NCBI GenBank assembly: GCA_947497185.1
Contig: CANMFL010000003.1
Location: 1 to 64,000 of the forward strand
Direction: 5' to 3'
DNA from: an uncultured Paracoccaceae bacterium
GTDB lineage: Bacteria > Pseudomonadota > Alphaproteobacteria > Rhodobacterales > Rhodobacteraceae
Length of the DNA stretch: 64,000 bases
In this document: piece by piece, positions 1 to 7,718 of the stretch
Position numbering within the stretch: the stretch's first letter is position 1
Layout of the letters: the number at the start of each line of letters is the position of its first letter
Position numbers and translations under genes: made by a program
The notes under the pieces: model-generated
What the model was told of the DNA's origin: nothing
What the model saw: the letters and a program-made list of their open reading frames with translations, nothing else
The model's database searches: none

Positions 1-435
1 GGCGCGCCCGCCACTCAAACCCTCTGAATTTTCCCAACTTCAAGTCCTCCGCGTCTCCGCTTCGTTCCGTCCGCTGCGCCGTGTCTGCTTGTCTGCGTCT
101 CCGGTAAAGGGGCTTCTAAGGATAGTAGCTGAGACCCGCAAGTGCTTTTTTGCTAGAAAGTCAAAAAACCTTCACAAACTTATAAAATTCATTTAAAACA
201 GCGCCTTACAATGCGCTTTTTCTAAAGCACCGCTGCCCGCACCCCCACTCGGCACGCGCACAAAACAGCCTGATCCGCTACATATAGACTTATCCACAGA
301 CATACCCACAAGTTGCTGCGAATTCAGCCCGAATATCCGACTCGGCAGGCCCAAAATTCCGACTCGCTTCCGAATCCTGACTGTCGTTTTGCCCCCTGCC
401 CCGCTAAAACGGACATAACAAAGGAGACTATAGAC
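1..435. other. Gene-free leader upstream of neuA
   Basis: No credible coding region is seen here. The first 115 bases are GC-rich and of unknown origin, possibly the tail of an upstream transcription unit. From about 115 to 230 the DNA is AT-rich and holds a terminator-like hairpin at 200-217. A perfect DnaA-box match (TTATCCACA) lies at 290-298 but stands alone. The stretch probably holds the promoter of neuA, whose ribosome site AAGGAG is at 421-426. Confidence 0.5.
200..223 (+). terminator. Weak intrinsic terminator-like hairpin
   Basis: AGCGC at 200-204 pairs with GCGCT at 213-217 and is followed by TTTTCT. The stem is only five pairs, so this is a weak call. It would end transcription entering from the left edge of the window. 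Confidence 0.3.
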
Positions 436-1143
436 ATGATCATCGGTCACATTGGCGCGCGCGGCGGCAGCAAGGGCGTTCCGGGCAAGAACTTTAAGAA
501 CCTGCACGGCAAACCGCTGATTGATTGGTCCCTCGACCAGCTCTTTGCATCAAACGACATCGACCATGTGGTTGTCTCTACTGATGATCCCGAAATGTAT
601 GAACATGGACTGAAACGCGGTGGCCTCGATATTGGCCTGCGCCCTGCCCACCTCGCCAATGATACCGCTGGTAAATGGGACGTCTGGCAGCACGCGCTTG
701 CCGAGGTCGAAAAGATCACAGGCCCCGCGTCTACCTTCATTGATCTCGACTGCACCTCGCCTCTGCGCCTGCAAGAAGATCTCGACGGCGCACTTGCACT
801 ATATAACAGTCAAAAACCGGATATGGTGATGTCGTGCTGCGAAAGCCGCAAAAACCCCTACTTTAACATCCTAGAATTAGACGACAGCGGCAGCCTGCAT
901 GTGTCAAAACCATTGCCCGGCGGCGTTGTCGCACGGCAGCAAGCCCCAAAGGTTTTAGATCACGTCGGGCTCGTCTATGTGCTGAACACGGATTACCTGC
1001 GCCGTGCCACGTCACTATTCCAAGGTCGGGTCATCCCCTACGAAGTGCCAAACGAGCGCGGTCTTGATGTGGATAGCCCCATCGACTGGGAGATCATCGA
1101 GTTCCTGATGGGGCGTCAAATCGCACAGGGCCTAAAGGGATAG
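436..1143 (+). CDS. neuA: CMP-nonulosonic acid (sialic acid type) cytidylyltransferase
   Basis: This 235-residue protein activates a sialic-acid-like sugar with CTP to give the CMP-sugar donor used in surface glycans. The nucleotide-binding loop RGGSKGVPGKN sits at residues 10-20, DLDCTSPLR at 103-111 and the metal-binding DVDSPIDW near residue 217, all as in the NeuA/CMP-KDO synthetase fold. I chose the ATG at 436 because AAGGAG lies ten bases upstream; an upstream in-frame extension to 313 is low-complexity leader. neuB and neuC follow within 6 kb on the same strand. Whether the sugar is Neu5Ac or legionaminic acid cannot be told from this gene alone. Confidence 0.88.
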   Translation: MIIGHIGARGGSKGVPGKNFKNLHGKPLIDWSLDQLFASNDIDHVVVSTDDPEMYEHGLKRGGLDIGLRPAHLANDTAGKWDVWQHALAEVEKITGPASTFIDLDCTSPLRLQEDLDGALALYNSQKPDMVMSCCESRKNPYFNILELDDSGSLHVSKPLPGGVVARQQAPKVLDHVGLVYVLNTDYLRRATSLFQGRVIPYEVPNERGLDVDSPIDWEIIEFLMGRQIAQGLKG

Positions 1144-1146
1144 GCC

Positions 1147-1803
1147 CTACCAGCCTTCCCAAAGCCTCTCGTTCGCCTTCATCGCTTGATAATCGGCCAT
1201 CATCCGGTCCCGATCATATTCTGCGACAATCCAATCACGCAGCCCAATCGGGCTGTGTTGGCGACGGGCAAGGTAGGTCTCTAGGAAAAAGTCGAGTATC
1301 CCGGTCGATGACTTGCGAATATGCAGGTAGCGGAAACTCAACTGCGCCCGCAACGTGTCATCATCCGCGTCACTATATAGTAGAAGGTAAAGCGCCGACG
1401 CGAGACCAGTGCGATCGGCCCCAGACTTACAATGGATCAAGAACGGCTTTTCCATCGTCTCGAACGCATCAACCAGCATTAACAATCGCTCTTGGCGCGG
1501 CGCTTTGCGGGCGCTCAAGCCGATCGACACGATCTCTAGGCCAATGGCGTCACAGGCTTCTTGCTCAAACATGAAAAACGGCTCTTGCAACGGGCCGCGT
1601 AAATTCAGGATCGTCTTGATCCCCAAATCCGCATAGGCCTGAAACCGCGTAGCAGAGGGCTGGTTTGATCGATACACACCGGATGCCACTTCCTCAAAGT
1701 TATGCCAGCGACGGCGCAGTATATCGTGATCCTGCCAGTCAAGCTGACGACGCGCCCGCGCACGACCTTGTGGCGTACCAATCTCATAAGTGCGTTTCGC
1801 CAT
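1147..1803 (-). CDS. Dual-specificity / tyrosine-type protein phosphatase
   Basis: This 218-residue cytoplasmic protein carries the cysteine phosphatase signature HCKSGADR at residues 124-131 (C-X5-R), followed by TGLASALYLLL. An upstream stretch around 60-75 (LGIKTILNLRG) is typical of bacterial DSP-like phosphatases. It lies between neuA and neuB on the opposite strand and its stop is three bases from the neuA stop, so the two genes are tightly convergent. Its substrate is unknown. Location in a glycan locus suggests, without proof, dephosphorylation of a polysaccharide-export kinase or a phosphosugar. Confidence 0.75.
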   Translation of the reverse strand: MAKRTYEIGTPQGRARARRQLDWQDHDILRRRWHNFEEVASGVYRSNQPSATRFQAYADLGIKTILNLRGPLQEPFFMFEQEACDAIGLEIVSIGLSARKAPRQERLLMLVDAFETMEKPFLIHCKSGADRTGLASALYLLLYSDADDDTLRAQLSFRYLHIRKSSTGILDFFLETYLARRQHSPIGLRDWIVAEYDRDRMMADYQAMKANERLWEGW

Positions 1804-1871
1804 CGTCCTGTCCTCAACCTGCAGCCTGCTGATGCTATATCCCCACTATTTACACAACAACAGGCCCACAC

Positions 1872-1918
1872 CTTCATTTCGCCGGAACAACTCCGGGGGT
1901 TCGGGGGCTGGCCCCCGA
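1872..1918 (+). repeat. Dispersed intergenic repeat, family B, copy 1
   Basis: The conserved arm CTTCATTTCGCC then GGAACAACTC is followed by the perfect palindrome TCGGGGGC-TG-GCCCCCGA at 1901-1918. Sister copies are at 31226-31270 and 47678-47710. It sits in the 243-base gap between the phosphatase and neuB starts, where the neuB promoter must also lie. Confidence 0.6.
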
Positions 1919-2046
1919 TAGACGACGCGTTGAACCACGCGTTCGGGATTGGTCCCCGCTGGATACCGCGCGTGGTGCCTGCCCCCCAATTGCACCACCC
2001 TCGCAAACCGCATAGACCAATCATAACAAAACATCGGAGACGCACC

Positions 2047-3075
2047 ATGGACATCGCAGGCCGCAAAATCGGACCACAGCACCCGCCCCTCGTGATTGCA
2101 GAGATCGGGATCAACCACGGCGGCGATCTGGCCGCTGCCAAAGAGATGGTGCGCCTCGCGGCTTTCAGCGGCTGCGAGATGATCAAGCACCAGACCCATA
2201 TCGTCAGCGATGAGATGACCGAAGAGGCCAAACAGATCTTCCCGCCCAATGCTGATGTGTCGATCTGGGACGTGATGGAACAATGCGCCCTATCGCTCGA
2301 AGACGAAACAGAGCTGAAACGCTACACCGAAGAACTCGGCATGATCTGGATTTCGACGCCGTTCTCACGGGCAGCTGCTGATTTTCTCGAAACACTCGAC
2401 GTGCCAGCCTATAAAATCGGGTCCGGCGAGGCCGACAACCTGCCCCTGATCCGCCACATCGCGGCCAAGGGCAAGCCGGTGATCATGTCGACAGGTATGC
2501 AAACCATCGAAACCATTCGTGCCTCCGTGCAAATCCTCGAAGACGCGGGCATCGAATACGCGCTGCTGGAATGCACTAATCTGTATCCATCGCCCCCGGA
2601 GATCGTGTCCTTGCAAGGTGTTACCGATCTCAAGGCGGCCTTCCCGAACGCAGTCGTCGGCTTTTCCGACCATTCCATCGGTCCGGACATGGCGCTGGCA
2701 TCCGTCGCACTAGGTGCGTGCATCTTGGAACGGCACTATACAGACAGCCGCTACCGCATCGGCCCCGATATCATCAACTCGATGGACCCCGCGGAATTGC
2801 GGCACATCATCGACCGCTCGCGTGAAATCCACACGGCCCTGCATAACCCCAAGCAACGCACAGACGCCGAAGGCCCCGTCTACGCCTTTGCCCGCGCATC
2901 CGTCGTTGCAGATCGTGACTTGCCCGAAGGCCACGTCATCGTCGAATCCGATATCTGGGCACGCCGCCCCGGATCAGGCGAAATCGCAGGGTTCGAGTTT
3001 GACAAAGTCGTCGGCAAGACGCTCACCCGCGCTGTGACGCGCAATACGCAACTCGCGTGGAGCATGTTGAAATAA
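2047..3075 (+). CDS. neuB: N-acetylneuraminate (nonulosonic acid) synthase
   Basis: This 342-residue enzyme condenses an N-acyl-hexosamine such as ManNAc with phosphoenolpyruvate. The N-terminal NeuB TIM barrel (about 1-260) shows AEIGINHGG near residue 18, the STPFS motif near 103, and GSGE in the YKIGSGEADN stretch. The C-terminal SAF/antifreeze-like domain (about 280-342) contains the RPGSGE segment. I placed the start at 2047 (MDIAGRKIG), as the upstream extension has no family homology. It overlaps the next gene by one base (TAATG), so they are cotranscribed. Its product would be activated by neuA, and its substrate would come from neuC. Confidence 0.92.
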   Translation: MDIAGRKIGPQHPPLVIAEIGINHGGDLAAAKEMVRLAAFSGCEMIKHQTHIVSDEMTEEAKQIFPPNADVSIWDVMEQCALSLEDETELKRYTEELGMIWISTPFSRAAADFLETLDVPAYKIGSGEADNLPLIRHIAAKGKPVIMSTGMQTIETIRASVQILEDAGIEYALLECTNLYPSPPEIVSLQGVTDLKAAFPNAVVGFSDHSIGPDMALASVALGACILERHYTDSRYRIGPDIINSMDPAELRHIIDRSREIHTALHNPKQRTDAEGPVYAFARASVVADRDLPEGHVIVESDIWARRPGSGEIAGFEFDKVVGKTLTRAVTRNTQLAWSMLK

Positions 3076-3761
3076 TGAATATCCCCAAGAACCTCATGCA
3101 CGTTTGGATCGGGCCACGCCCTGCGCCATTAGACTGGATGCAGACGTGGCAGGACCATCATCCCGACTGGGATTATACCCTGATCGACAACGATTACGTC
3201 TCGCAACACCAGTTTCAAAACCAAGCACTGATCGACGAATACCTGCGCCGCGCCGAATACGCAGGGGCCGCCGACTTGATCCGCTACGAAGTCCTGCGCG
3301 AAAAAGGTGGCTTTATGCCCGGCGCGGATTCCCGCTGTTTGCGTAACACGGACGAGCTGTGGACAAAGGCGCAAGCCTACACCGTCTACGAAAACGAATT
3401 CGTTAGAGGCCAGCTGGTGTCCCCGATCTTGGCCTGCGAACCGAACAACCCATTCGTGGACGCGCTGATCAACCGCTTGGGGCAACTCAAGCCTGAGCAA
3501 TTGAACAAAGCGTGGCTCACCACTGGCAACTACTTTGTCGCGACCATGATCAAAGAACTATCGCCCAAGGTCCACATCTTCCCATCGCATTACTTCATCC
3601 CGAACCATTACACGGGTCACGGCTACGACGGCGATGGACCGATCTATTGCGACCAACTCTTTGGTGAAACCACCAACGGCTACGCAAAACCTAACTTCGC
3701 AGGCAAAATGCAGAAAATCGCCGGACGGCTGCGGTCCTCTCGTATGCGCCGAAAGCTCTGA
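3075..3761 (+). CDS. GT32-like glycosyltransferase with altered DXD motif
   Basis: This 228-residue protein starts with IPKNLMHVWIG, the usual opening of DXD-sugar-binding (GT32/capsular synthesis) transferases. ADLIRYEVLREKGG at 66-79 matches the helix that precedes the catalytic DXD. Where the family has a D-x-D after GG-[IVF]-Y, this protein reads GGFMPGADS, so the first aspartate is Gly83 and only Asp85 remains. It starts inside the neuB stop codon and is followed after three bases by a GT2 gene. The sugar donor is unknown; loss of one metal ligand leaves open that it is a weak or metal-independent enzyme. Confidence 0.75.
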   Translation: MNIPKNLMHVWIGPRPAPLDWMQTWQDHHPDWDYTLIDNDYVSQHQFQNQALIDEYLRRAEYAGAADLIRYEVLREKGGFMPGADSRCLRNTDELWTKAQAYTVYENEFVRGQLVSPILACEPNNPFVDALINRLGQLKPEQLNKAWLTTGNYFVATMIKELSPKVHIFPSHYFIPNHYTGHGYDGDGPIYCDQLFGETTNGYAKPNFAGKMQKIAGRLRSSRMRRKL

Positions 3762-3764
3762 TAT

Positions 3765-4685
3765 ATGGTGCCGCCCGTCACATATTCACTCGTTATTCCA
3801 ACCTGCAATCGCCTCGCGTTCCTGATCGAGGCGATCCAAAGTGCTGTAAATTCAGCCCCCGCAGGCATGGAAATCATCGTGGTCAATGACGGCGACCCTT
3901 TCGATGCAACACAACTGCCGCAAATCGCGATCCCGATCACGCTACACCAAAACGCGGGCGAAACCGGCGCATCGGGTGCTCGCAACTACGGTGTGGCGCA
4001 AGCAAAAGGCGACTGGGTCTTCTTCCTCGACGATGATGACCTCATCGCCCCCGGGTACTGGGCGCACTTGGCGGCCACACTCCTTACCACCTTGGACAAA
4101 AACGCCTTGGCCTACGGGTTTTGCGCCACAGCAGACTTCCACGACCGTGGCTTTCAGCCGTCCCAATCCGACACCGGAATGTGGCAAAGTCTGGACGCCC
4201 CATACGACGCCAAAGCACTCAGCGGACTAGGCAAAGGATTTTGGGTCTCGCGCACCGCTTACGAGACCGTCGGCGGCCTCGACACAGCCCTGCGCGTCAA
4301 CGAGGACACAGAATTTTGCATCAACCTGCTCAAGCACGGCGCGCAACCCTATCACCTTGATCAAGTCGGGGCATACATCTTTGACGGCGCATATAGCGCA
4401 AACCAAGGGTCAGTCACCGCGTCACAAAACGCAGACAATCGACGGCAGTACATGGCGCGGATCATCGACAAACACGCCGACTACCTTGCGCAAAACCAAA
4501 GCCTGTCGCTCTGGCTGCACAAACGCCTGTATAAATTCGCAGCGCGATCACAGCCCGACAAACGCCTGCCCACCTCTGCGGCACAAGCATCGTTAACATT
4601 CATCGACAAACTGACGCTCAAAGCATCATTCATCGGACACAGGCTCTTAGCAGCACGCCGCCAGAAAACGAAAAGAACGCGCTAG
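3765..4685 (+). CDS. GT2 family glycosyltransferase
   Basis: A 306-residue GT-A fold transferase. SLVIPTCNR opens the fold at residues 8-16, VVNDGDP follows near 39-45, GASGARNYG near 68-76 and the metal-binding FFLDDDDL at 86-93. These are classical GT2 signatures. It is separated from the previous gene by three bases and its stop abuts the start codon of the next gene (TAGATG), so it is part of the neuB operon. It presumably adds one residue of the surface glycan that carries the nonulosonic acid; the donor sugar cannot be read from sequence. Confidence 0.85.
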   Translation: MVPPVTYSLVIPTCNRLAFLIEAIQSAVNSAPAGMEIIVVNDGDPFDATQLPQIAIPITLHQNAGETGASGARNYGVAQAKGDWVFFLDDDDLIAPGYWAHLAATLLTTLDKNALAYGFCATADFHDRGFQPSQSDTGMWQSLDAPYDAKALSGLGKGFWVSRTAYETVGGLDTALRVNEDTEFCINLLKHGAQPYHLDQVGAYIFDGAYSANQGSVTASQNADNRRQYMARIIDKHADYLAQNQSLSLWLHKRLYKFAARSQPDKRLPTSAAQASLTFIDKLTLKASFIGHRLLAARRQKTKRTR

Positions 4686-5333
4686 ATGCAAAACACGCAC
4701 ACACTGATTTTAGACGAAAGCCTGTTTCTAGCCCAAGGCAGTGGTCGGCGCGTTTATCGCCACCCTGACCAGCCAGCGACAATCATCAAAATCCAAAAAC
4801 CGCTCAAAGTGAAACGGTTCAAGACACTTCGCAAACTGATCAATCGCCACAAACGACGGTTCTCATCAATCCTGTTTTCGTGGGTCGAGATTGACGAATT
4901 CGCAGCCATGGTCGCACGCACCCAACACGTGCCGCAGTTTTGCTCGCAATTCCGTGGTTTCGTGGAAACGGACAAGGGCGTCGGATCAATGTTCGACATG
5001 ATCCTAGGGCCGGATGGAAACATCGCGCCGACCCTTGCGCAATTCGCAGCTCAACATCCCCATAACGAAAAGATCACCAACGCCATCGACGCGCTTTGGG
5101 ACGACATCATGTACTTTCGCGCCCTCGTCTGGGACCCGCATTTCACAAACGTCCTCGTCGCAGGTTCTTTGGACGACGGGTTACGCCTTGTGATTGTTGA
5201 CGGACTGGGGGATCGTGCCTTTGTTCCGATCAAGTCTTGGTCCGACGTTGTCCAGAAAAAGCACTGCGAAGCCATGCGTGCCGAGATGCATCAAAAATAC
5301 GCAGAGGCGTCACAGAAAAGTAAGAGTAATTAA
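4686..5333 (+). CDS. YrbL-like kinase-fold protein
   Basis: This 215-residue protein resembles the PhoP-regulated YrbL family, which has a truncated protein-kinase-like fold. A glycine-rich loop GSGRRVYRHP occurs near residues 19-28, a lysine-rich IKIQKPLK segment near 36-43, and WDPHFTNVLV near 150-159 stands where kinases have the catalytic loop D-x-N-x-x-N. It starts immediately after the GT2 stop. In a locus with Kdo-transferase-like genes it may be a lipopolysaccharide sugar kinase (compare KdkA/WaaP, same fold), but that is inference. Confidence 0.65.
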   Translation: MQNTHTLILDESLFLAQGSGRRVYRHPDQPATIIKIQKPLKVKRFKTLRKLINRHKRRFSSILFSWVEIDEFAAMVARTQHVPQFCSQFRGFVETDKGVGSMFDMILGPDGNIAPTLAQFAAQHPHNEKITNAIDALWDDIMYFRALVWDPHFTNVLVAGSLDDGLRLVIVDGLGDRAFVPIKSWSDVVQKKHCEAMRAEMHQKYAEASQKSKSN

Positions 5334-5365
5334 CCTTTTTAAGGTTTTAACGACGAAACGGTCCC

Positions 5366-6493
5366 ATGTCTGATCCAAAATCCATCCTCTTCGTCACTGG
5401 CACCCGCGCTGATTTCGGCAAGCTCGAACCGCTGGCCATTGCAGCGCGTGACGCGGGCCTCAACGTGTCGTTTTTTGTCACCGGAATGCACATGTTGTCG
5501 CGCTACGGCTTAACCAAAATCGAAGTCCACCGCCTGCCCGGCGTCACTGTTTACGAATATCTCAACCAACGGATCGGCGACCCGCAAGACGTTATCTTGG
5601 CGAAAACCGTCACAGGCTTTTCCGACTTCGTGCGCGAAACAAAACCCGACCTCGTCGTGATCCACGGCGACCGCGTCGAAGCACTGGCATGCGCCCTCGT
5701 CTGCGCCACAAACTACATCCGGTCCGCACATATCGAAGGCGGCGAAGTCTCTGGAACAATTGACGAAATCTATCGCCACTGTAATTCAAAACTCGCCAGC
5801 CACCACTTTGTCAGCTCAGACGATGCGGCGCGTCGTGTCATGGCATTAGGCGAAGACAAATCGGCAATCCACGTCATCGGATCGCCCGAACTCGACTTCC
5901 ACGCAGGACCGTCTGGCGTCTCAATCGACGACGTCAAAGCCCGCTACGACATTCCGTTCCATGACCTCGGCATCTGCGTTTTCCACCCTGTCACATCCGA
6001 AGCCGACACCATGGCCGAGCAAGCCCGCGACCTGTTCGGCGCGCTGGACGCGTCACGGCAAAATTTTGTTGTCATCGCCCCCAATAACGACCCCGGCAGC
6101 GCAGGCATTTTTGACGCCATAAACGCGCTTCCCGCTGACCGTTTCCGCGTGCTGCCGTCCATGCGGTTCGCGCACTTTTCAGAACTGATGAAACACGCCG
6201 CCTGCATGGTTGGCAATTCATCCGCTGGCGTCCGCGAGGCGCCGTTCCTTGGCCTGCCATCACTCGACATTGGTTCTCGCCAAACAGACCGGGCCAAAGC
6301 CGAATCCGTCCACTTTGCAAACGCCAACGAGACCGACAAAATCGCCACATTCCTGCGCGACGCATGGGGCAATCGCCACCCACGCGATGAAGGATTCGGC
6401 GCAGGATCAGCCGCATCCCGCTTCACTGACATACTGAAATCAAACGATTTTTGGTCCAGTGGCTTGCAAAAACGGTTCCACGACGGTGGCTAA
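5366..6493 (+). CDS. neuC: UDP-N-acetylglucosamine 2-epimerase (hydrolysing)
   Basis: This 375-residue GT-B fold enzyme converts UDP-GlcNAc to ManNAc plus UDP, the first step towards sialic acid. TGTRADFGKL at 11-20, the VIHGDRVEAL strand near 98-107 and HIEGGEVSGTIDE at 122-134 are NeuC/WecB hallmarks. The late GNSSAGVREAP segment binds the UDP diphosphate. The start follows the YrbL-like gene by 32 bases. With neuB and neuA it gives a complete route from UDP-GlcNAc to an activated nonulosonic acid. A UDP-diNAcBac epimerase for legionaminic acid is the main alternative. Confidence 0.88.
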   Translation: MSDPKSILFVTGTRADFGKLEPLAIAARDAGLNVSFFVTGMHMLSRYGLTKIEVHRLPGVTVYEYLNQRIGDPQDVILAKTVTGFSDFVRETKPDLVVIHGDRVEALACALVCATNYIRSAHIEGGEVSGTIDEIYRHCNSKLASHHFVSSDDAARRVMALGEDKSAIHVIGSPELDFHAGPSGVSIDDVKARYDIPFHDLGICVFHPVTSEADTMAEQARDLFGALDASRQNFVVIAPNNDPGSAGIFDAINALPADRFRVLPSMRFAHFSELMKHAACMVGNSSAGVREAPFLGLPSLDIGSRQTDRAKAESVHFANANETDKIATFLRDAWGNRHPRDEGFGAGSAASRFTDILKSNDFWSSGLQKRFHDGG

Positions 6494-7718
6494 ACTGCCC
6501 CTCAGTCTGCGGGCCTACATGGCCCTCACGCATCTCGTGCCATTGCTCGCCAAACGGCACCTGAAAAAGCGTGTCGCACGTGGCAAAGAACACCCCACGC
6601 GGTGGACAGAAAAGCTGGGGCAAGCGACAATCACGCGCCCTCGCGGCCCCCTCATTTGGCTACATGCAGTCGGTCTTGGCGAAGTCCTATCCCTGCGCGG
6701 CCTCATCCACGAAATGGCGGACCAAACCGACGCAAATTTCCTCGTCACCTCCGGCACATTGGCAGGCGCGAATGCCTTCGCCAAAAACGCCCCGCCCCGC
6801 ACCATTCACCAATTTCTACCGCTCGACGCGCCGCAATACCGCCAAGCTTTCCTCGACCACTGGCAACCTGATCTCTGCGTCTGGGTCGAACAAGACATTT
6901 GGCCCGGCTTTGTGGCCGACCTCGCAAAGCGTAAAATCCCGCAGACCCTCATCGCCGCGCGCATGAACGAAAAAAGCCATGCGCGACACGCACGAACGAC
7001 GCCTTTATTCTCTTTCATTTACAATCAGATGCGCCTCATCACCGCGCAAGATGTCAATACGCAAACACACCTCCAAAACCTCGGTGCATCAAACGTCAAA
7101 ATCACAGGATCGCTCAAGTCCAGCGCCCCTCCGCTACAATACGACGCCGCTGAACTAAGCGAATTGCAAGCGATGTTAGGCCCGCGTTTCACTTGGACAA
7201 CCGCACCCGCGCATCAAGCAGACGTCGATTTGGCCCTCGCAGCACACGCCCAACTATTAACCACAAAACCCGACGCGCTACTAATCATCGCGCCCCGTTT
7301 CCCCGACCGTGAAATCACGATTTCCGTTCCACACACGGTCCGATCCAAAGGCGAAAAACCAACCGAAAACGTCTGGCTGGCCGATACATTTGGGGACTTG
7401 GGCCTCATCTACAGCCTCGCCGAAGCAGCGCTGATCGGCGGCACGAACGACAACACCGAAGGGCACAACCCATGGGAAGCCGTCGCGCTGAACACCGCGA
7501 TTTTCCATGGTCCGCGCGTCGCGAATTTCCAAACGGACTACGACGCATTGGACAAAAATGGTGCACTTTGCATCACGTCCCCTGCCGCATTAACCGACGC
7601 ACTGATCCGAGACCTGCAGCCCAACATCGTAGCGGCCAGCGCTTTGCGGGCAAAACACGGCAAAGCGACCACCGCCCTTGCCAAGACATTAACAGATGTG
7701 ATCCGTAAGCATGACTGA
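6486..7718 (+). CDS. KdtA-type glycosyltransferase (Kdo or nonulosonate transferase), paralogue 1
   Basis: A roughly 410-residue protein of the Glycos_transf_N (KdtA/WaaA) family. An N-terminal membrane-proximal helix rich in Lys/Arg is followed by WLHAVGLGE, whose Glu matches the catalytic base of WaaA. IGGTNDNTEGHNPWEA near the C-terminus is the donor-binding GG-x-x-x-x-GHN-x-x-E motif. I use the GTG at 6486, which overlaps the neuC stop; a GTG at 6459 in frame is possible. A second KdtA gene follows with an eight-base overlap. Since only one WaaA is normally needed, this diverged copy in a neu locus may transfer the nonulosonic acid instead. Confidence 0.78.
   Translation: MAKLPLSLRAYMALTHLVPLLAKRHLKKRVARGKEHPTRWTEKLGQATITRPRGPLIWLHAVGLGEVLSLRGLIHEMADQTDANFLVTSGTLAGANAFAKNAPPRTIHQFLPLDAPQYRQAFLDHWQPDLCVWVEQDIWPGFVADLAKRKIPQTLIAARMNEKSHARHARTTPLFSFIYNQMRLITAQDVNTQTHLQNLGASNVKITGSLKSSAPPLQYDAAELSELQAMLGPRFTWTTAPAHQADVDLALAAHAQLLTTKPDALLIIAPRFPDREITISVPHTVRSKGEKPTENVWLADTFGDLGLIYSLAEAALIGGTNDNTEGHNPWEAVALNTAIFHGPRVANFQTDYDALDKNGALCITSPAALTDALIRDLQPNIVAASALRAKHGKATTALAKTLTDVIRKHD

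Noticed and set aside
290..298. DnaA box as sign of a replication origin
   Set aside because: A single perfect box without clustered boxes, an AT-rich unwinding region with repeats, or origin-linked genes is expected by chance and does not support an origin.
1702..2046. N-terminal extension of NeuB
   Set aside because: The frame runs antisense to the phosphatase gene and through repeat B copy 1; NeuB homology begins just after 2047.
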